Shown: positions 7,311-15,142 of the stretch, one piece after another
Layout: every line of letters begins with the position of its first letter
How positions within the stretch are numbered: position 1 is the first letter of the stretch
Assembly (NCBI GenBank): GCA_026389655.1
Contig: JAPLHL010000011.1
Location: forward strand, 1 to 18,352
Origin: Chloroflexota bacterium
GTDB taxonomy: Bacteria; Chloroflexota; Dehalococcoidia; GIF9; UBA5629
DNA: 18,352 nt
Reading direction: 5' to 3'
Notes under the pieces: model-generated
What the model saw: the letters and a program-made list of their open reading frames with translations, nothing else
The model's database searches: none
What the model was told of the DNA's origin: nothing
Program-made: the position numbers and the translations under genes

Positions 7311-8525
7311 ATGGAACAGCAATACAAGGTATACGGGTACAGATGGGTAATCCTGGCCGTCTATATGTACGTATCTGCACTGACACAGCTTTACTGGCTC
7401 AATTTTGCTGCTATCGACACTTATATCGAAGAGATGTTGCATATACCCGCCAGTGATGTGCAGTGGCTAACGCTGGTCTTTCCTCTCATCCAGGTCATTC
7501 TCACTATACCTGCGGGTATTATAATAGATAAAATCGGGTTTAAGTGGGGTGTTGGGATAGGCGCCATCCTCACAGGCTTGTTTTCTTTATTGAGATTGGC
7601 GGCGCCGGGTTCGTTTGTCAATCTGCTCATCTCCCAAATAGGGATTTCTCTTGGGCAGCCTTTTGTTTTGAACGGCATAACCAAGCTTGCTACCACGTGG
7701 TTTTCTCCCAAGGAGGAGGGCACTGCGGTCGGCCTGGGCACCCTGGCGCTTTTTATAGGGATGATGGCGGCGCTGGGAGCTACACCGGCACTGGTTGAGG
7801 GCCTCAGTTACTCGTCCATGCTGTGGGTTTACGGTATAGCCGGCATCCTTGGCGCTCTTGTATTCATCTTAGTCGCCAGATCACAACCCGTAACCCCGTC
7901 ACGGGCACCGGAAGCCGATCAGTCAACGGCGAGCTGGGGAGGGCTGGGAGTCATCCTCAAGAACAGGAATTTTATTTTGCTGGGCTTTGTGACGTTCGTT
8001 GGCCTGGGCGGTTTTAATGGGCTTGCCACATGGCTGGAGAAAATTCTGCATGATCTTCACAATATACCAATGACCGAGGGCAGTACCATATCGACGGCCC
8101 TGATATTTGCCGGTATGATCGGCTGCATCGTAGTACCGCTTATTTCGGACAAGGTCAGGAGACGTAAGCCATTCCTGATAATCGGGACCCTGGCGGGTGC
8201 AATTTGCCTGGCAGCCATGATCCTCATCCGGGGCTACACGGCAAATATGATCAATTGCATAGTACTGGGCTTTTTCCTTCTTTCGACGTTTCCGATCGTT
8301 CTCACGATGTCAGCCGAGGTGACAGGACCCAAATATGCCGGTGTCTCAGTCGGATATTTGCAGTTGCTGGGTAACCTGGCCGCTGTGATATTAGTGCCGA
8401 CGATGGAAGGGCTGCAGTCCGCAACTGGTCAGTTCGTAGCTCCGCTGGCCCTGCTGGTCGTGCTTTTTGTGGGAGCGTTCATCATATCTCTATGGGTTAA
8501 GGATACGCATCCGCAAGCGTCGTAA
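7311..8525 (+). CDS. Major facilitator superfamily transporter (FLVCR-like layout)
   Basis: A 404-residue protein with about 12 hydrophobic segments and a central cytoplasmic break near residues 190-210. Motif A-like PAGIIIDKIGFKW (67-79) follows segment 2, and a second-half DKVRRRKPF equivalent lies after segment 8. The opening YRWVILAVYM, an early Asn-Phe-Ala, and the DVQWLTLVF-type loop resemble the FLVCR/DIRC2 group of MFS proteins, some of which move haem or choline; the substrate here is unknown. GGGAGG (7299-7304) sits 6 bases before ATG 7311, a strong start. The gene has its own promoter with an inverted repeat. It converges with the ferredoxin gene, whose stop is 7 bases away. Confidence 0.85.
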   Translation: MEQQYKVYGYRWVILAVYMYVSALTQLYWLNFAAIDTYIEEMLHIPASDVQWLTLVFPLIQVILTIPAGIIIDKIGFKWGVGIGAILTGLFSLLRLAAPGSFVNLLISQIGISLGQPFVLNGITKLATTWFSPKEEGTAVGLGTLALFIGMMAALGATPALVEGLSYSSMLWVYGIAGILGALVFILVARSQPVTPSRAPEADQSTASWGGLGVILKNRNFILLGFVTFVGLGGFNGLATWLEKILHDLHNIPMTEGSTISTALIFAGMIGCIVVPLISDKVRRRKPFLIIGTLAGAICLAAMILIRGYTANMINCIVLGFFLLSTFPIVLTMSAEVTGPKYAGVSVGYLQLLGNLAAVILVPTMEGLQSATGQFVAPLALLVVLFVGAFIISLWVKDTHPQAS

Positions 8526-8532
8526 CATTCGA

Positions 8533-8742
8533 TCAGGGGTATAGCTGGTTCCCGTCGTCATCTTCGATAATGATGGCGTTTTCCGGGCAGGCTTCGGCCG
8601 CGTCCATTAGTGTTTTATCGTCAACCGACCCGGGATCCAATAAAACCACTTGATTATGTTTGTCGACCTTGAAGACAGTCGGGGCGACAGCTCCGCAGTT
8701 GCCAACACCCGTGCATAAGTCACGGTCAACTTTAACTTTCAT
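8533..8742 (-). CDS. Small ferredoxin, three-cysteine ([3Fe-4S]-type)
   Basis: This 69-residue acidic protein has the short monocluster ferredoxin fold: DLCTGVGNCGAVAP with Cys10 and Cys16, and ACPENAI with Cys52. The position of the second Cys in the normal CxxCxxC motif is Val13. Ferredoxins with this three-Cys pattern, such as those serving cytochrome P450s in actinobacteria, usually bind a [3Fe-4S] cluster; a [4Fe-4S] cluster with a non-Cys ligand is the alternative. The redox partner is not visible. GGGG before the ATG gives moderate start support. The membrane-protein gene lies 39 bases upstream on the same strand, with an inverted repeat in the gap. Confidence 0.87.
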   Translation of the reverse strand: MKVKVDRDLCTGVGNCGAVAPTVFKVDKHNQVVLLDPGSVDDKTLMDAAEACPENAIIIEDDDGNQLYP

Positions 8743-8760
8743 AACTTACCCCTGTCTGAT

Positions 8761-8781
8761 ATTGTACATGCTAAGTACAAT
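8761..8781. repeat. Inverted repeat between the membrane-protein and ferredoxin genes
   Basis: ATTGTAC (8761-8767) and GTACAAT (8775-8781) are perfect 7-bp arms around 7 bases. The repeat starts right after the upstream gene's stop codon and lies about 20 bases before the ferredoxin start. It may be an operator or an RNA hairpin that separates expression of the two genes. The arm contains TACAAT, a near -10 box, but no fitting -35 box is seen. Confidence 0.4.
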
Positions 8782-9246
8782 TTATGCTTTGTTCAGTTTA
8801 AGGAGGACAAAGCCGATTATACCTAGCGCAATGGCTACGATAATCATAAATCCACCGGCTGCCATAGCTATTTGTATTACGCCGAAACCCAGCACTGCCA
8901 GGTAAAGGTAGTTTTCAATATTTAAAGCCTGTGCGTAAAGCAGGTGGGTGGGGTTTGCGGGATCGTACTTTCCTCCGCCCATCAGCGCCCCATACGATGG
9001 CGCAATTGTATGCCGGTGTGTCCTGACGGTATCTGCGGCGATCTGGGCTTTTTCCATGTTATCAATAATACCGGGCGGCCCGTTTTTGATGCCAATGTCC
9101 GAAAGGGAGATATTCTCCTGCTGCATAGCATTTGCTAGATAAGCTTGCCTGGAGAAGGCTTCATAAAGAAAAATGATTCCGAACAAAAGCCCGATAAACG
9201 CTAGAATAAATAAGACAATAGCTGAGATTCGCAACTTACTTGTCAT
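8782..9246 (-). CDS. Small membrane protein, unknown function
   Basis: The 154 residues hold an N-terminal membrane segment (about 8-28), an exported-looking middle with Gln, Asn and Gly-Pro-rich turns, and C-terminal hydrophobic segments (about 112-150) ending in LLKLNKA. The middle resembles extracytoplasmic loops of small two-to-three-pass proteins common in Actinobacteria and Chloroflexota, but I cannot name the family with confidence. GGGAGG lies about 6 bases before the ATG, so the start is well supported. A -10/-35 pair sits just upstream, giving a very short leader. It is followed on the same strand by the ferredoxin gene, possibly as an operon. Confidence 0.72.
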   Translation of the reverse strand: MTSKLRISAIVLFILAFIGLLFGIIFLYEAFSRQAYLANAMQQENISLSDIGIKNGPPGIIDNMEKAQIAADTVRTHRHTIAPSYGALMGGGKYDPANPTHLLYAQALNIENYLYLAVLGFGVIQIAMAAGGFMIIVAIALGIIGFVLLKLNKA

Positions 9247-9265
9247 AGTCCGCCTCCCTCATTTT

Positions 9266-9294
9266 ATTATAACCGTTTGAAGTCCGGCTGCTAA
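9266..9294 (-). promoter_or_regulatory. Promoter for the small membrane protein
   Basis: On the minus strand TTAGCA (9294-9289), a 17-base spacer and TATAAT (9271-9266) form a good sigma-70-type promoter. The predicted start near 9259 leaves a leader of about 12 bases that barely contains the GGGAGG site. Confidence 0.5.
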
Positions 9295-9524
9295 ATGCGT
9301 GCGGTATGCATGTATCGTGCTTTTCGTTTATAATAATTCCGTTAGTTTTATGTAGGGTTATTACAGCCTTCAGCCAACCCCCGACCCGCTCAAGCGTTGG
9401 GTGACCGTGCTCTAACTAATGATAAAAAAAGAGAAAGGCATCCAGCGATTTTGGGAATGATTTCCTGCCGTATTACATGTTCCTGATTTCGCTGCATTTT
9501 CTCAAATAACCGGAGGGTAGCATA
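9295..9524. other. Intergenic region upstream of the HesB-like gene
   Basis: This gap of about 230 bases contains no ORF or tRNA that I can support. It has a plus-strand TATAAT (9329-9334) with no clear -35 box. That would leave an unusually long leader of about 190 bases before the HesB-like start. The leader holds weak structures: CCAAC/GTTGG (9374-9378 with 9396-9400), an A7 run near 9423, and GGAATGATTTCC inside a GGCA/TGCC pair. I recognise no known riboswitch. Confidence 0.35.
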
Positions 9525-9893
9525 ATGATCGTAGTCACTGATGACGCCAAGAAAGAACTGAAGAAAATATTGACCGAGAACGCTCAAGATCCCAACATAG
9601 TATTGAGACTTACGGCAAATGATCAGGGCCAGTTGGGCCTGGTTATGGACAATGTGCTGGATGGGGACAATGTGATCGAGTACGAGGGATCGAAGGTATT
9701 AGCGATAGAAGACCATTTCGCTTCTCATCTTGAAGGTGTTTCCCTGGAAGTTGAAGATACACCTGAAGGACCCATGTTGACACTAATGCAGGCAGGCTGC
9801 GGCGGTGGGTGTTGTTGTGGTGGAGAGGAAGGTTCCCATGAAGAGCCGGGCTGCGGCGGCGGCAGTTGCTGTGAGGGTGGTAAACCCAGCTAA
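9525..9893 (+). CDS. IscA/HesB-like protein with cysteine-rich C-terminal tail
   Basis: Residues 1-90 of 122 have the compact beta-rich pattern of the HesB/IscA Fe-S biogenesis domain, opening with VTDDAKKELKKIL. The first conserved Cys of true A-type carriers, near residue 35, is missing. The tail is unusual: CGGGCCCGG (92-100) and CGGGSCCEGG (110-119) repeat a CGGGxCC unit, giving seven Cys plus a His in 25 residues. That suggests metal or cluster binding at the tail rather than at the canonical carrier site. GGAGGG lies 7 bases before the ATG, a strong start. The stop codon overlaps the end of the convergent AlkD-like gene by 4 bases. Fe-S assembly, storage or sensing are all possible. Confidence 0.72.
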   Translation: MIVVTDDAKKELKKILTENAQDPNIVLRLTANDQGQLGLVMDNVLDGDNVIEYEGSKVLAIEDHFASHLEGVSLEVEDTPEGPMLTLMQAGCGGGCCCGGEEGSHEEPGCGGGSCCEGGKPS

Positions 9894-10594
9894 TCGGTTT
9901 TTTTACTGAGCCTAATCCTGACCTTATCACTTGTAAGTTCGCGCAGAGCATCGGCGGCTATCCAGCGTGCGCTTTTTGAGTCCTTCATTTTGATACGCTG
10001 GCCTGCTTCAATAGCAAGCTTATTCAGGTAATTGTTGCGTTTGCCGATCTGCCGCAGTGCCCAGTTGACGGCTTTTTTAACATAGTTGCGCTCGTCTGCT
10101 GATTCAGCCTCTATTATTGGCAGGCATGATGCCAACTGATCGTCAGTAACTTTCCGCTTGCCGACTGACAGGCAGGCCATCATCACGAAACCTGCGCGTT
10201 TAATATACTCTTCGTCATCAGATGTCCATTCGATGGCTTTATCGACGGCCAGGTAGCACTTGCTAAAAAGATGCAGGCAGGTCCCGTCACATATATCCCA
10301 CGAGTCGAAATCCTTGACCCAACTATCCATTTGTTCTGAAGTGACCTGCTCCGGGTTATCGATCATAAATGCCAGTATGCGGGCTTCGCGAAATCCTGTT
10401 TCCCACAACCGCTGCGCCAGGTCATGGTCTTTGCCCAACTGCCTGGCGAATCCCATCATGTCGGGAGTGGACACTACGCCAAGCGTGCGGCTGGTATTGA
10501 TGCCATAGCGCTCCATCCCTTTCAGGTCTTTAGGGTCGCGACTGCCCATGGATTTTAGCCGGGCTATGATTTCGTTAACTTTCATCGCTGACAT
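9890..10594 (-). CDS. AlkD-family DNA alkylation repair glycosylase
   Basis: The 234-residue all-helical protein matches the HEAT-like-repeat AlkD/AlkC family (PF08713), which removes alkylated purines without base flipping. SWDICD (98-103) supplies Trp99 and Asp103, the latter matching the catalytic Asp of Bacillus cereus AlkD. Arg133 in YIKRAGF and Trp178 in VNWALRQIGKRN (176-187) match the other active-site residues. Length is normal. Two starts are possible: ATG 10594, or ATG 10585 three codons in; neither has a Shine-Dalgarno sequence. A near-consensus promoter right upstream suggests a leaderless or very short-leader mRNA. The TAG stop (9892-9890) overlaps the TAA of the HesB-like gene. 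Confidence 0.9.
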   Translation of the reverse strand: MSAMKVNEIIARLKSMGSRDPKDLKGMERYGINTSRTLGVVSTPDMMGFARQLGKDHDLAQRLWETGFREARILAFMIDNPEQVTSEQMDSWVKDFDSWDICDGTCLHLFSKCYLAVDKAIEWTSDDEEYIKRAGFVMMACLSVGKRKVTDDQLASCLPIIEAESADERNYVKKAVNWALRQIGKRNNYLNKLAIEAGQRIKMKDSKSARWIAADALRELTSDKVRIRLSKKTD

Positions 10595-10603
10595 TTTCGG
10601 CGG

Positions 10604-10632
10604 ATTTTATCAGCGGCTGCATATAGTGTCAA
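10604..10632 (-). promoter_or_regulatory. Strong promoter for the AlkD-like gene
   Basis: On the minus strand a perfect TTGACA (10632-10627), a 17-base spacer and TAAAAT (10609-10604) preceded by TGA make an almost ideal sigma-70-type promoter with an extended -10. The start is predicted near 10597, only about 3 bases before ATG 10594. Confidence 0.75.
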
Positions 10633-10745
10633 TAGAGGTCATCTTAATTAGGTTGAGGGGTGAGCTTGTCTATCCTTAAACTGCTAAACTAATTATGTAT
10701 GGGGTACGTTGTATTATTTGCATCAAGAAAATAGGGGGACGAGAG

Positions 10746-12026
10746 ATGAAACTGAAATTTATAAGTTTGCTAGGCTTGGGAATTATATTAGTAGCGGGGT
10801 TGCCAGCGTGCGGACAGCCGGCATCGGCCGATGTTTTGCATTCAAATAAGGCAAGGGTCACATCGCCAGTGGTCAGCCAAGTGGATATGACCTCCCTGGT
10901 TGATGGGAATAATATCTTCGCATTTAATCTTTACCAGGCACTTAAGGACAACGCAGGGAACATGTTTTTCTCCCCTTACAGCATTTCTATGGCGCTGGCC
11001 ATGACCTATGCAGGCGCCCGCGATTCCACTGCACAACAGATGACGGATACACTTCACTACGTCTTGCCGCAGGACCGCTTGCACCCGGCTTTTAACAATC
11101 TGGATGAAGTGCTGGCTACACGTGGCCAGGGAGCTAAAGGCAAAGACGGAAAAGGATTCCGGCTTAACATAGTAAATGCCATCTGGGGACAGAAGGGTTA
11201 CGAATTCCTGGCGCAGTACCTGGATTTGCTTGCTGAGAATTATGGGGCGGGAATGAGGCTGATGGATTTCATTAGCGCTCCTGAAACATCTCGACAGATT
11301 ATAAATAAATGGGTAAGCGATCAGACCGAGGGCCGGATTAAAGACCTGATCCCCCCCCGTGCAATTGACAGCATCACACGGCTCGTACTTACTAACGCAA
11401 TTTACTTTAATGCTGCGTGGGCAAATCCCTTCGAGAAAGGCGCTACAAAACCGGATACTTTTCACCTGGCCGATGGTAGCGAAGTGAAGGCTTCAATGAT
11501 GCACCAGACTGAACATCTGAATTATATGGATGGCGATAAATTCCAGGCTGTGGAACTGCCGTACGACGGGCGTGAATTATCCATGCTTGTAATTGTGCCT
11601 GATACCGGTAAATTCACAGAGATTGAAAAGACAGTGGATGCTGCGCAGGTAAATAGCATCATTAAGAACTTAAATCCCAAGCAAATAGCCCTCACCATAC
11701 CAGCTTTTAAGTTTGAATCTGAATTTAGCTTGAAAAAGGCACTATCGGACATGGGAATGCCCGTTGCTTTCAGTGATAGCGCCGATTTCTCGGGAATGAC
11801 GGGTAAACGTGATCTTTATATATCGGATGTTATACATAAAGCGTTTATTGCTACCGATGAATCCGGCACCGAGGCGGCGGCGGCCACCGCAGTCATAATG
11901 AGGGCAACAGCCATGCCGGTTTCGCCTATCGAAGTAAAAATAGACCGGCCATTCATTTTCTTGATCAGGGACATTAAGACCGGCACTGTGCTATTTATTG
12001 GGAGAGTAATGAACCCCAATGCGTAA
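10746..12026 (+). CDS. Serpin-family protease inhibitor, lipoprotein
   Basis: From ATG 10746 the product is 426 residues. An AGGGGGACGAG stretch precedes this start, and the protein opens with a lipoprotein signal ending in the lipobox LPAC (Cys22). The earlier in-frame ATG at 10695 would bury the signal and has no ribosome binding site. The serpin fold is clear: an NAIYFNAAW segment, the hinge ESGTEAAAATA (372-382), and the C-terminal DRPFIFLIRD and GRVMNP strands. The small-residue hinge is what inhibitory serpins need to insert the loop. The reactive loop after the hinge (VIMRATAMPVSP, 383-394) is about three residues longer than that of alpha-1-antitrypsin. P1 is therefore uncertain (Thr388, Ala389 or Met390 likely), pointing to elastase-, subtilisin- or chymotrypsin-like targets. 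It is probably anchored on the outer face of the membrane. Confidence 0.93.
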   Translation: MKLKFISLLGLGIILVAGLPACGQPASADVLHSNKARVTSPVVSQVDMTSLVDGNNIFAFNLYQALKDNAGNMFFSPYSISMALAMTYAGARDSTAQQMTDTLHYVLPQDRLHPAFNNLDEVLATRGQGAKGKDGKGFRLNIVNAIWGQKGYEFLAQYLDLLAENYGAGMRLMDFISAPETSRQIINKWVSDQTEGRIKDLIPPRAIDSITRLVLTNAIYFNAAWANPFEKGATKPDTFHLADGSEVKASMMHQTEHLNYMDGDKFQAVELPYDGRELSMLVIVPDTGKFTEIEKTVDAAQVNSIIKNLNPKQIALTIPAFKFESEFSLKKALSDMGMPVAFSDSADFSGMTGKRDLYISDVIHKAFIATDESGTEAAAATAVIMRATAMPVSPIEVKIDRPFIFLIRDIKTGTVLFIGRVMNPNA

Positions 12027-12054
12027 TTTATGTATAACGAAAAGTTGTGGCGGG

Positions 12055-13512
12055 TTATTCCAGCTTGAATCTCTGTTGTGAGAATAGCGTGAGACAGGCA
12101 TCCACCACTGCCGGATCGTAAAGGATGCCCTTGTTTTTAGCTATTTCTTCAAGCGCCCTTTTTATGCCAAGCGCTGCACGGTAAGGCCTGTGGGACGCCA
12201 TGGCAGATACAACGTCTGCTACTGCCAGTATCCTGGCCTCAATAGAGATCTCTTCACCTTTAAGGCCTGATGGATACCCCGAGCCGTCCATACGCTCATG
12301 ATGCTCGACCACATATTTACAGATTGGAAAGGGGAAGTCGATGGACTTCAGGATTTCCATACCTACCTTCGGATGGTTTCTTATCATAGCCATCTCGATA
12401 TCGCTTAACTGTCCGGGCTTACTCAGGATTTCAGACGGGATGCTGACTTTGCCGATATCGTGCAAAGTACCTGCCATCCTGATAGCGCTCACCCTTTTTT
12501 CGGGGAGTCCCAGTTCCTTGGCAATCGCCGCTGCCAACCTGGCGACCTGGTCCTGATGGCCGGCGGTATAGGGATCCCTTAATTCAGACATTATAGATAT
12601 GGTTTCTACTGCTCCGGTCATTGCTTTCTGCAATCGCTCGTTGATCTTCGTAAGCTCTTCTTCGGACTTTTTCCTTTCAGTGATGTCCCTGCCGACACCG
12701 ATGATGCCGAAAGGCTTCCCGGAGTCGTCCCTGACCAGGCAAAAGGTGCTTTCACTCCAGAAGGTCGAGCCGTCCTTGCGATAATACTCCAGTTCCAGTG
12801 TCCTGTTGATAGTGTAGCCCGGGTCCTCTTCCAGCTTTTTCATCTCTTGAGAGAACATTTTAAGACCTATCTGGAGAGACGCCGGTGTCATATGCTTTTC
12901 AAGGGGCAACTCCAGCAATTCCTGAACGGTGTATCCACGGAGTTTTTCAGAGGATGGGCTGGCATAGATAATTTTCAAATTCATATCCATTAACCATACC
13001 GAGTCCGTCACATTATCGGCCAGGAGCCTGTAAAACCATTCATTCAGGCGGAGTGCTTCGTCAATACGCTTGCGTTCAGTAATATCGCGGGCGATGCCCA
13101 TTACCGCGACCGGTTTGCCCTGCCGATAAATCAGGAAAGAAGTCGCCTCAATATCTACAAAGCTGCCATCCTTGCGTTTGAGCTTGAATTCATGGAACTT
13201 ACTTACCCCGTTTTTTATCAGTTCATCGGTAGCTTCTGTTATCGCTGGTATCTGGTCCTGAGGCAAAAAGGCGAACAATCTAAGGTTTGAGATATCCGCT
13301 TTTTCGTAGCCTGTCATTTTTAGCCACGCCACGTTGAAGTCGGTGAAATTGCCATCGATATCGTGGATATACACAGCGTCCCGAGAACGTTCAAACAGCG
13401 CATTGTACCGTTCCTCGATATCGTGCGTTTGGGAATGGGAGTTTACAGAGGAAGCCAACTCCCTGTTGTTTTCCCCCCGCTTCGTAGAATCACCTTTTCC
13501 CATATGTTTCAT
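12055..13512 (-). CDS. PAS-PAS-HD-GYP cyclic-di-GMP phosphodiesterase
   Basis: The 485 residues hold two PAS domains (about 35-148 and 158-280), each ending in the PAC-type GIARDITERK or GVGRDITERK. A short coiled linker leads to a complete HD-GYP domain (about 295-485). Metal and catalytic residues are present: His319, His351-Asp352 in HDIGK (351-355), His380, His404-His405, DGSGYP (409-414) and Asp433. It should hydrolyse c-di-GMP in response to a small ligand, redox or energy cue sensed by the PAS domains. No membrane segment or receiver domain is seen, so it is cytoplasmic. The start may be Met1 (13512) or Met4 (13503); no Shine-Dalgarno sequence is visible. It converges on the serpin gene with a 28-base gap. 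Confidence 0.93.
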   Translation of the reverse strand: MKHMGKGDSTKRGENNRELASSVNSHSQTHDIEERYNALFERSRDAVYIHDIDGNFTDFNVAWLKMTGYEKADISNLRLFAFLPQDQIPAITEATDELIKNGVSKFHEFKLKRKDGSFVDIEATSFLIYRQGKPVAVMGIARDITERKRIDEALRLNEWFYRLLADNVTDSVWLMDMNLKIIYASPSSEKLRGYTVQELLELPLEKHMTPASLQIGLKMFSQEMKKLEEDPGYTINRTLELEYYRKDGSTFWSESTFCLVRDDSGKPFGIIGVGRDITERKKSEEELTKINERLQKAMTGAVETISIMSELRDPYTAGHQDQVARLAAAIAKELGLPEKRVSAIRMAGTLHDIGKVSIPSEILSKPGQLSDIEMAMIRNHPKVGMEILKSIDFPFPICKYVVEHHERMDGSGYPSGLKGEEISIEARILAVADVVSAMASHRPYRAALGIKRALEEIAKNKGILYDPAVVDACLTLFSQQRFKLE

Positions 13513-13615
13513 ATAGAGTCGTGTTGGAAATACACTGAAGAGATTAACATAATATTATATTAAACTATTATTGCTGTCGTATGCAATGTCAGCAAAACCA
13601 GTTACGGTGACAATA

Positions 13616-13644
13616 TTGCCGTTGCAGATTATCTGTAGTATATT
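13616..13644 (+). promoter_or_regulatory. Promoter for the metallophosphoesterase lipoprotein
   Basis: TTGCCG (13616-13621), a 17-base spacer and TATATT (13639-13644) fit a sigma-70-type promoter, giving a leader of about 38 bases. The opposite strand of this 175-base gap has -10-like A+T runs (TATAAT at 13559-13554) for the PAS-HD-GYP gene, without a clear -35 box. Confidence 0.5.
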
Positions 13645-13687
13645 ACATTCATCGGTCAGTTATCGGTTTAACTAAGAAGGGGGTTAC

Positions 13688-15079
13688 ATGGTGAAGAAAT
13701 TGGTTTCAGCAACTTCAAGGATTTTCCAAATTACATTTTGCGCTTTAATGATTTTTAGCCTGGTTGCGTGCGCTGCTCCGAAACCGGCGTTCCAAATAGA
13801 TTCTAATTCTTCATTACGTACTTCACTGGAAAAGGCGGCGGCCTATCCTGAAGCGAGTTTTATAGTATTCAGCGACCCTCATATATACGATTCCAGCCTG
13901 GGCACGACGGGTAAAGCGTTCGAGGACTACATAGCCGCCGACCGTAAACTTGTCAGGGAAGGTCCTGAGATACTCGATTCAGCAATATCTTCAATGAGCA
14001 GTTCAAAGGCCACTTTCGTACTTTGTCCCGGCGACCTGACCAAGGATGGGGAGCTTGCCTCACATCTGCTGGCTGCACAATACCTGGCAAAATTAAAGGC
14101 AAGCGGTAAAAACGTATATGTGGTGCCGGGAAACCATGATATTAAAAATGGCCACTCCTATAAATATGTTGGTGATTCACAGGAACGGACACCAAATATC
14201 AGCCCGGAAGAGTTCGTAAAAATATACAACGATTTTGGGTTCAAAGATGCATTGCAGAGGGACAGCAATTCGCTAAGTTATGTAGCCGAACCTGTCCCCG
14301 GCCTCTGGCTATTGGCGCTGGATGCAAATCGCTATAAAGAAAACATCGAGGACAAAGAGCCGATAACTGACGGCAAGTTCAGTCCGCAGACGCTGACATG
14401 GATAGAAGGCAGGCTTGGTGAAGCTGCTAAAGCGAACAAGGCTGTAATCGTTCTCATGCATCATGTCGTGGTAGAACATTATGCGGGGCAAGAGAAGAAC
14501 TATGGAGCATACATAGTAGACGACTATAAGGATATTTCACGGCTTTTTGCGGCCTATAATGTGAGGATGGTATTTACCGGACATTACCACGCGCAGGATA
14601 TCACCGAAGCGCAGTGGACTGATGGCGGCAACAAGTTTCTCTTTGATATAGAAACGGGTTCGTTAGTAACTTATCCATGCCCATACAGGATTGTTGAACT
14701 GGCTGGAAATCAGCAGACCATTATTAAGACTGAGGTTGTTACTTCAATAAAATCTCACCCGCAGGATTTCCCGGCATATGCGAAAGATTATCTGGAAAAG
14801 GGCATTGCCGGTATTGCGACTAATACTCTGAAGGGCTACGGAGTCGGCCAGGCTGAGGCAGAGAGACTATCCACGCAAATTACCAAAGCCTTCGTAGCGC
14901 ATTTTTTGGGTGACGAAAGCCTTCCTGCCGGACAGGAGATGATACAGGAACAGAATCTAAGCCCGCTGGGATGGGTTGTAATCCAGATGCGTAAAGATCT
15001 TGTCTATGGATTATGGAAGGACCTGCCTCCGCCTGATAATAATGTAACTCTAGATATGAAAACCGGCGGCTGGAAATAG
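13688..15079 (+). CDS. Metallophosphoesterase, calcineurin-like, lipoprotein
   Basis: A 463-residue exported protein. Lys-rich start, hydrophobic stretch, then lipobox LVAC with Cys28, so it is membrane-anchored outside the cytoplasm. The metal-binding motifs of calcineurin-like phosphoesterases are all present in order: DPH (Asp63, His65), GDLTKDGE (115-122), GNHD (148-151), MHH (257-259) and GHYH (298-301). It should cleave phosphate mono- or diesters with two metal ions; the substrate is not evident. About 100 residues after the catalytic core form a C-terminal extension of unknown role. AAGAAGGGGG lies just before ATG 13688. It stands as a single gene, with its own promoter and a hairpin after the stop. 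Confidence 0.9.
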   Translation: MVKKLVSATSRIFQITFCALMIFSLVACAAPKPAFQIDSNSSLRTSLEKAAAYPEASFIVFSDPHIYDSSLGTTGKAFEDYIAADRKLVREGPEILDSAISSMSSSKATFVLCPGDLTKDGELASHLLAAQYLAKLKASGKNVYVVPGNHDIKNGHSYKYVGDSQERTPNISPEEFVKIYNDFGFKDALQRDSNSLSYVAEPVPGLWLLALDANRYKENIEDKEPITDGKFSPQTLTWIEGRLGEAAKANKAVIVLMHHVVVEHYAGQEKNYGAYIVDDYKDISRLFAAYNVRMVFTGHYHAQDITEAQWTDGGNKFLFDIETGSLVTYPCPYRIVELAGNQQTIIKTEVVTSIKSHPQDFPAYAKDYLEKGIAGIATNTLKGYGVGQAEAERLSTQITKAFVAHFLGDESLPAGQEMIQEQNLSPLGWVVIQMRKDLVYGLWKDLPPPDNNVTLDMKTGGWK

Positions 15080-15142
15080 GACACTGGATAGTGCATGACC
15101 TGCACCCATTAATTTACAATATCTGGTGAAGCCGGTTGCGGT

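Noticed and set aside
9360..9420. Possible small RNA or tRNA-like fold in the HesB-like gene leader
   Set aside because: Only short stems (5 pairs) form, with no tRNA arms, no CCA-proximal acceptor and no known riboswitch core.
10695..10745. Upstream in-frame ATG for the serpin
   Set aside because: Starting there would place 17 extra residues before the lipoprotein signal and has no ribosome site; ATG 10746 has both.
10842..11465. 207-codon minus-strand ORF opposite the serpin
   Set aside because: The plus-strand serpin frame explains this stretch fully with conserved motifs. The antisense product has no domain and no ribosome site.
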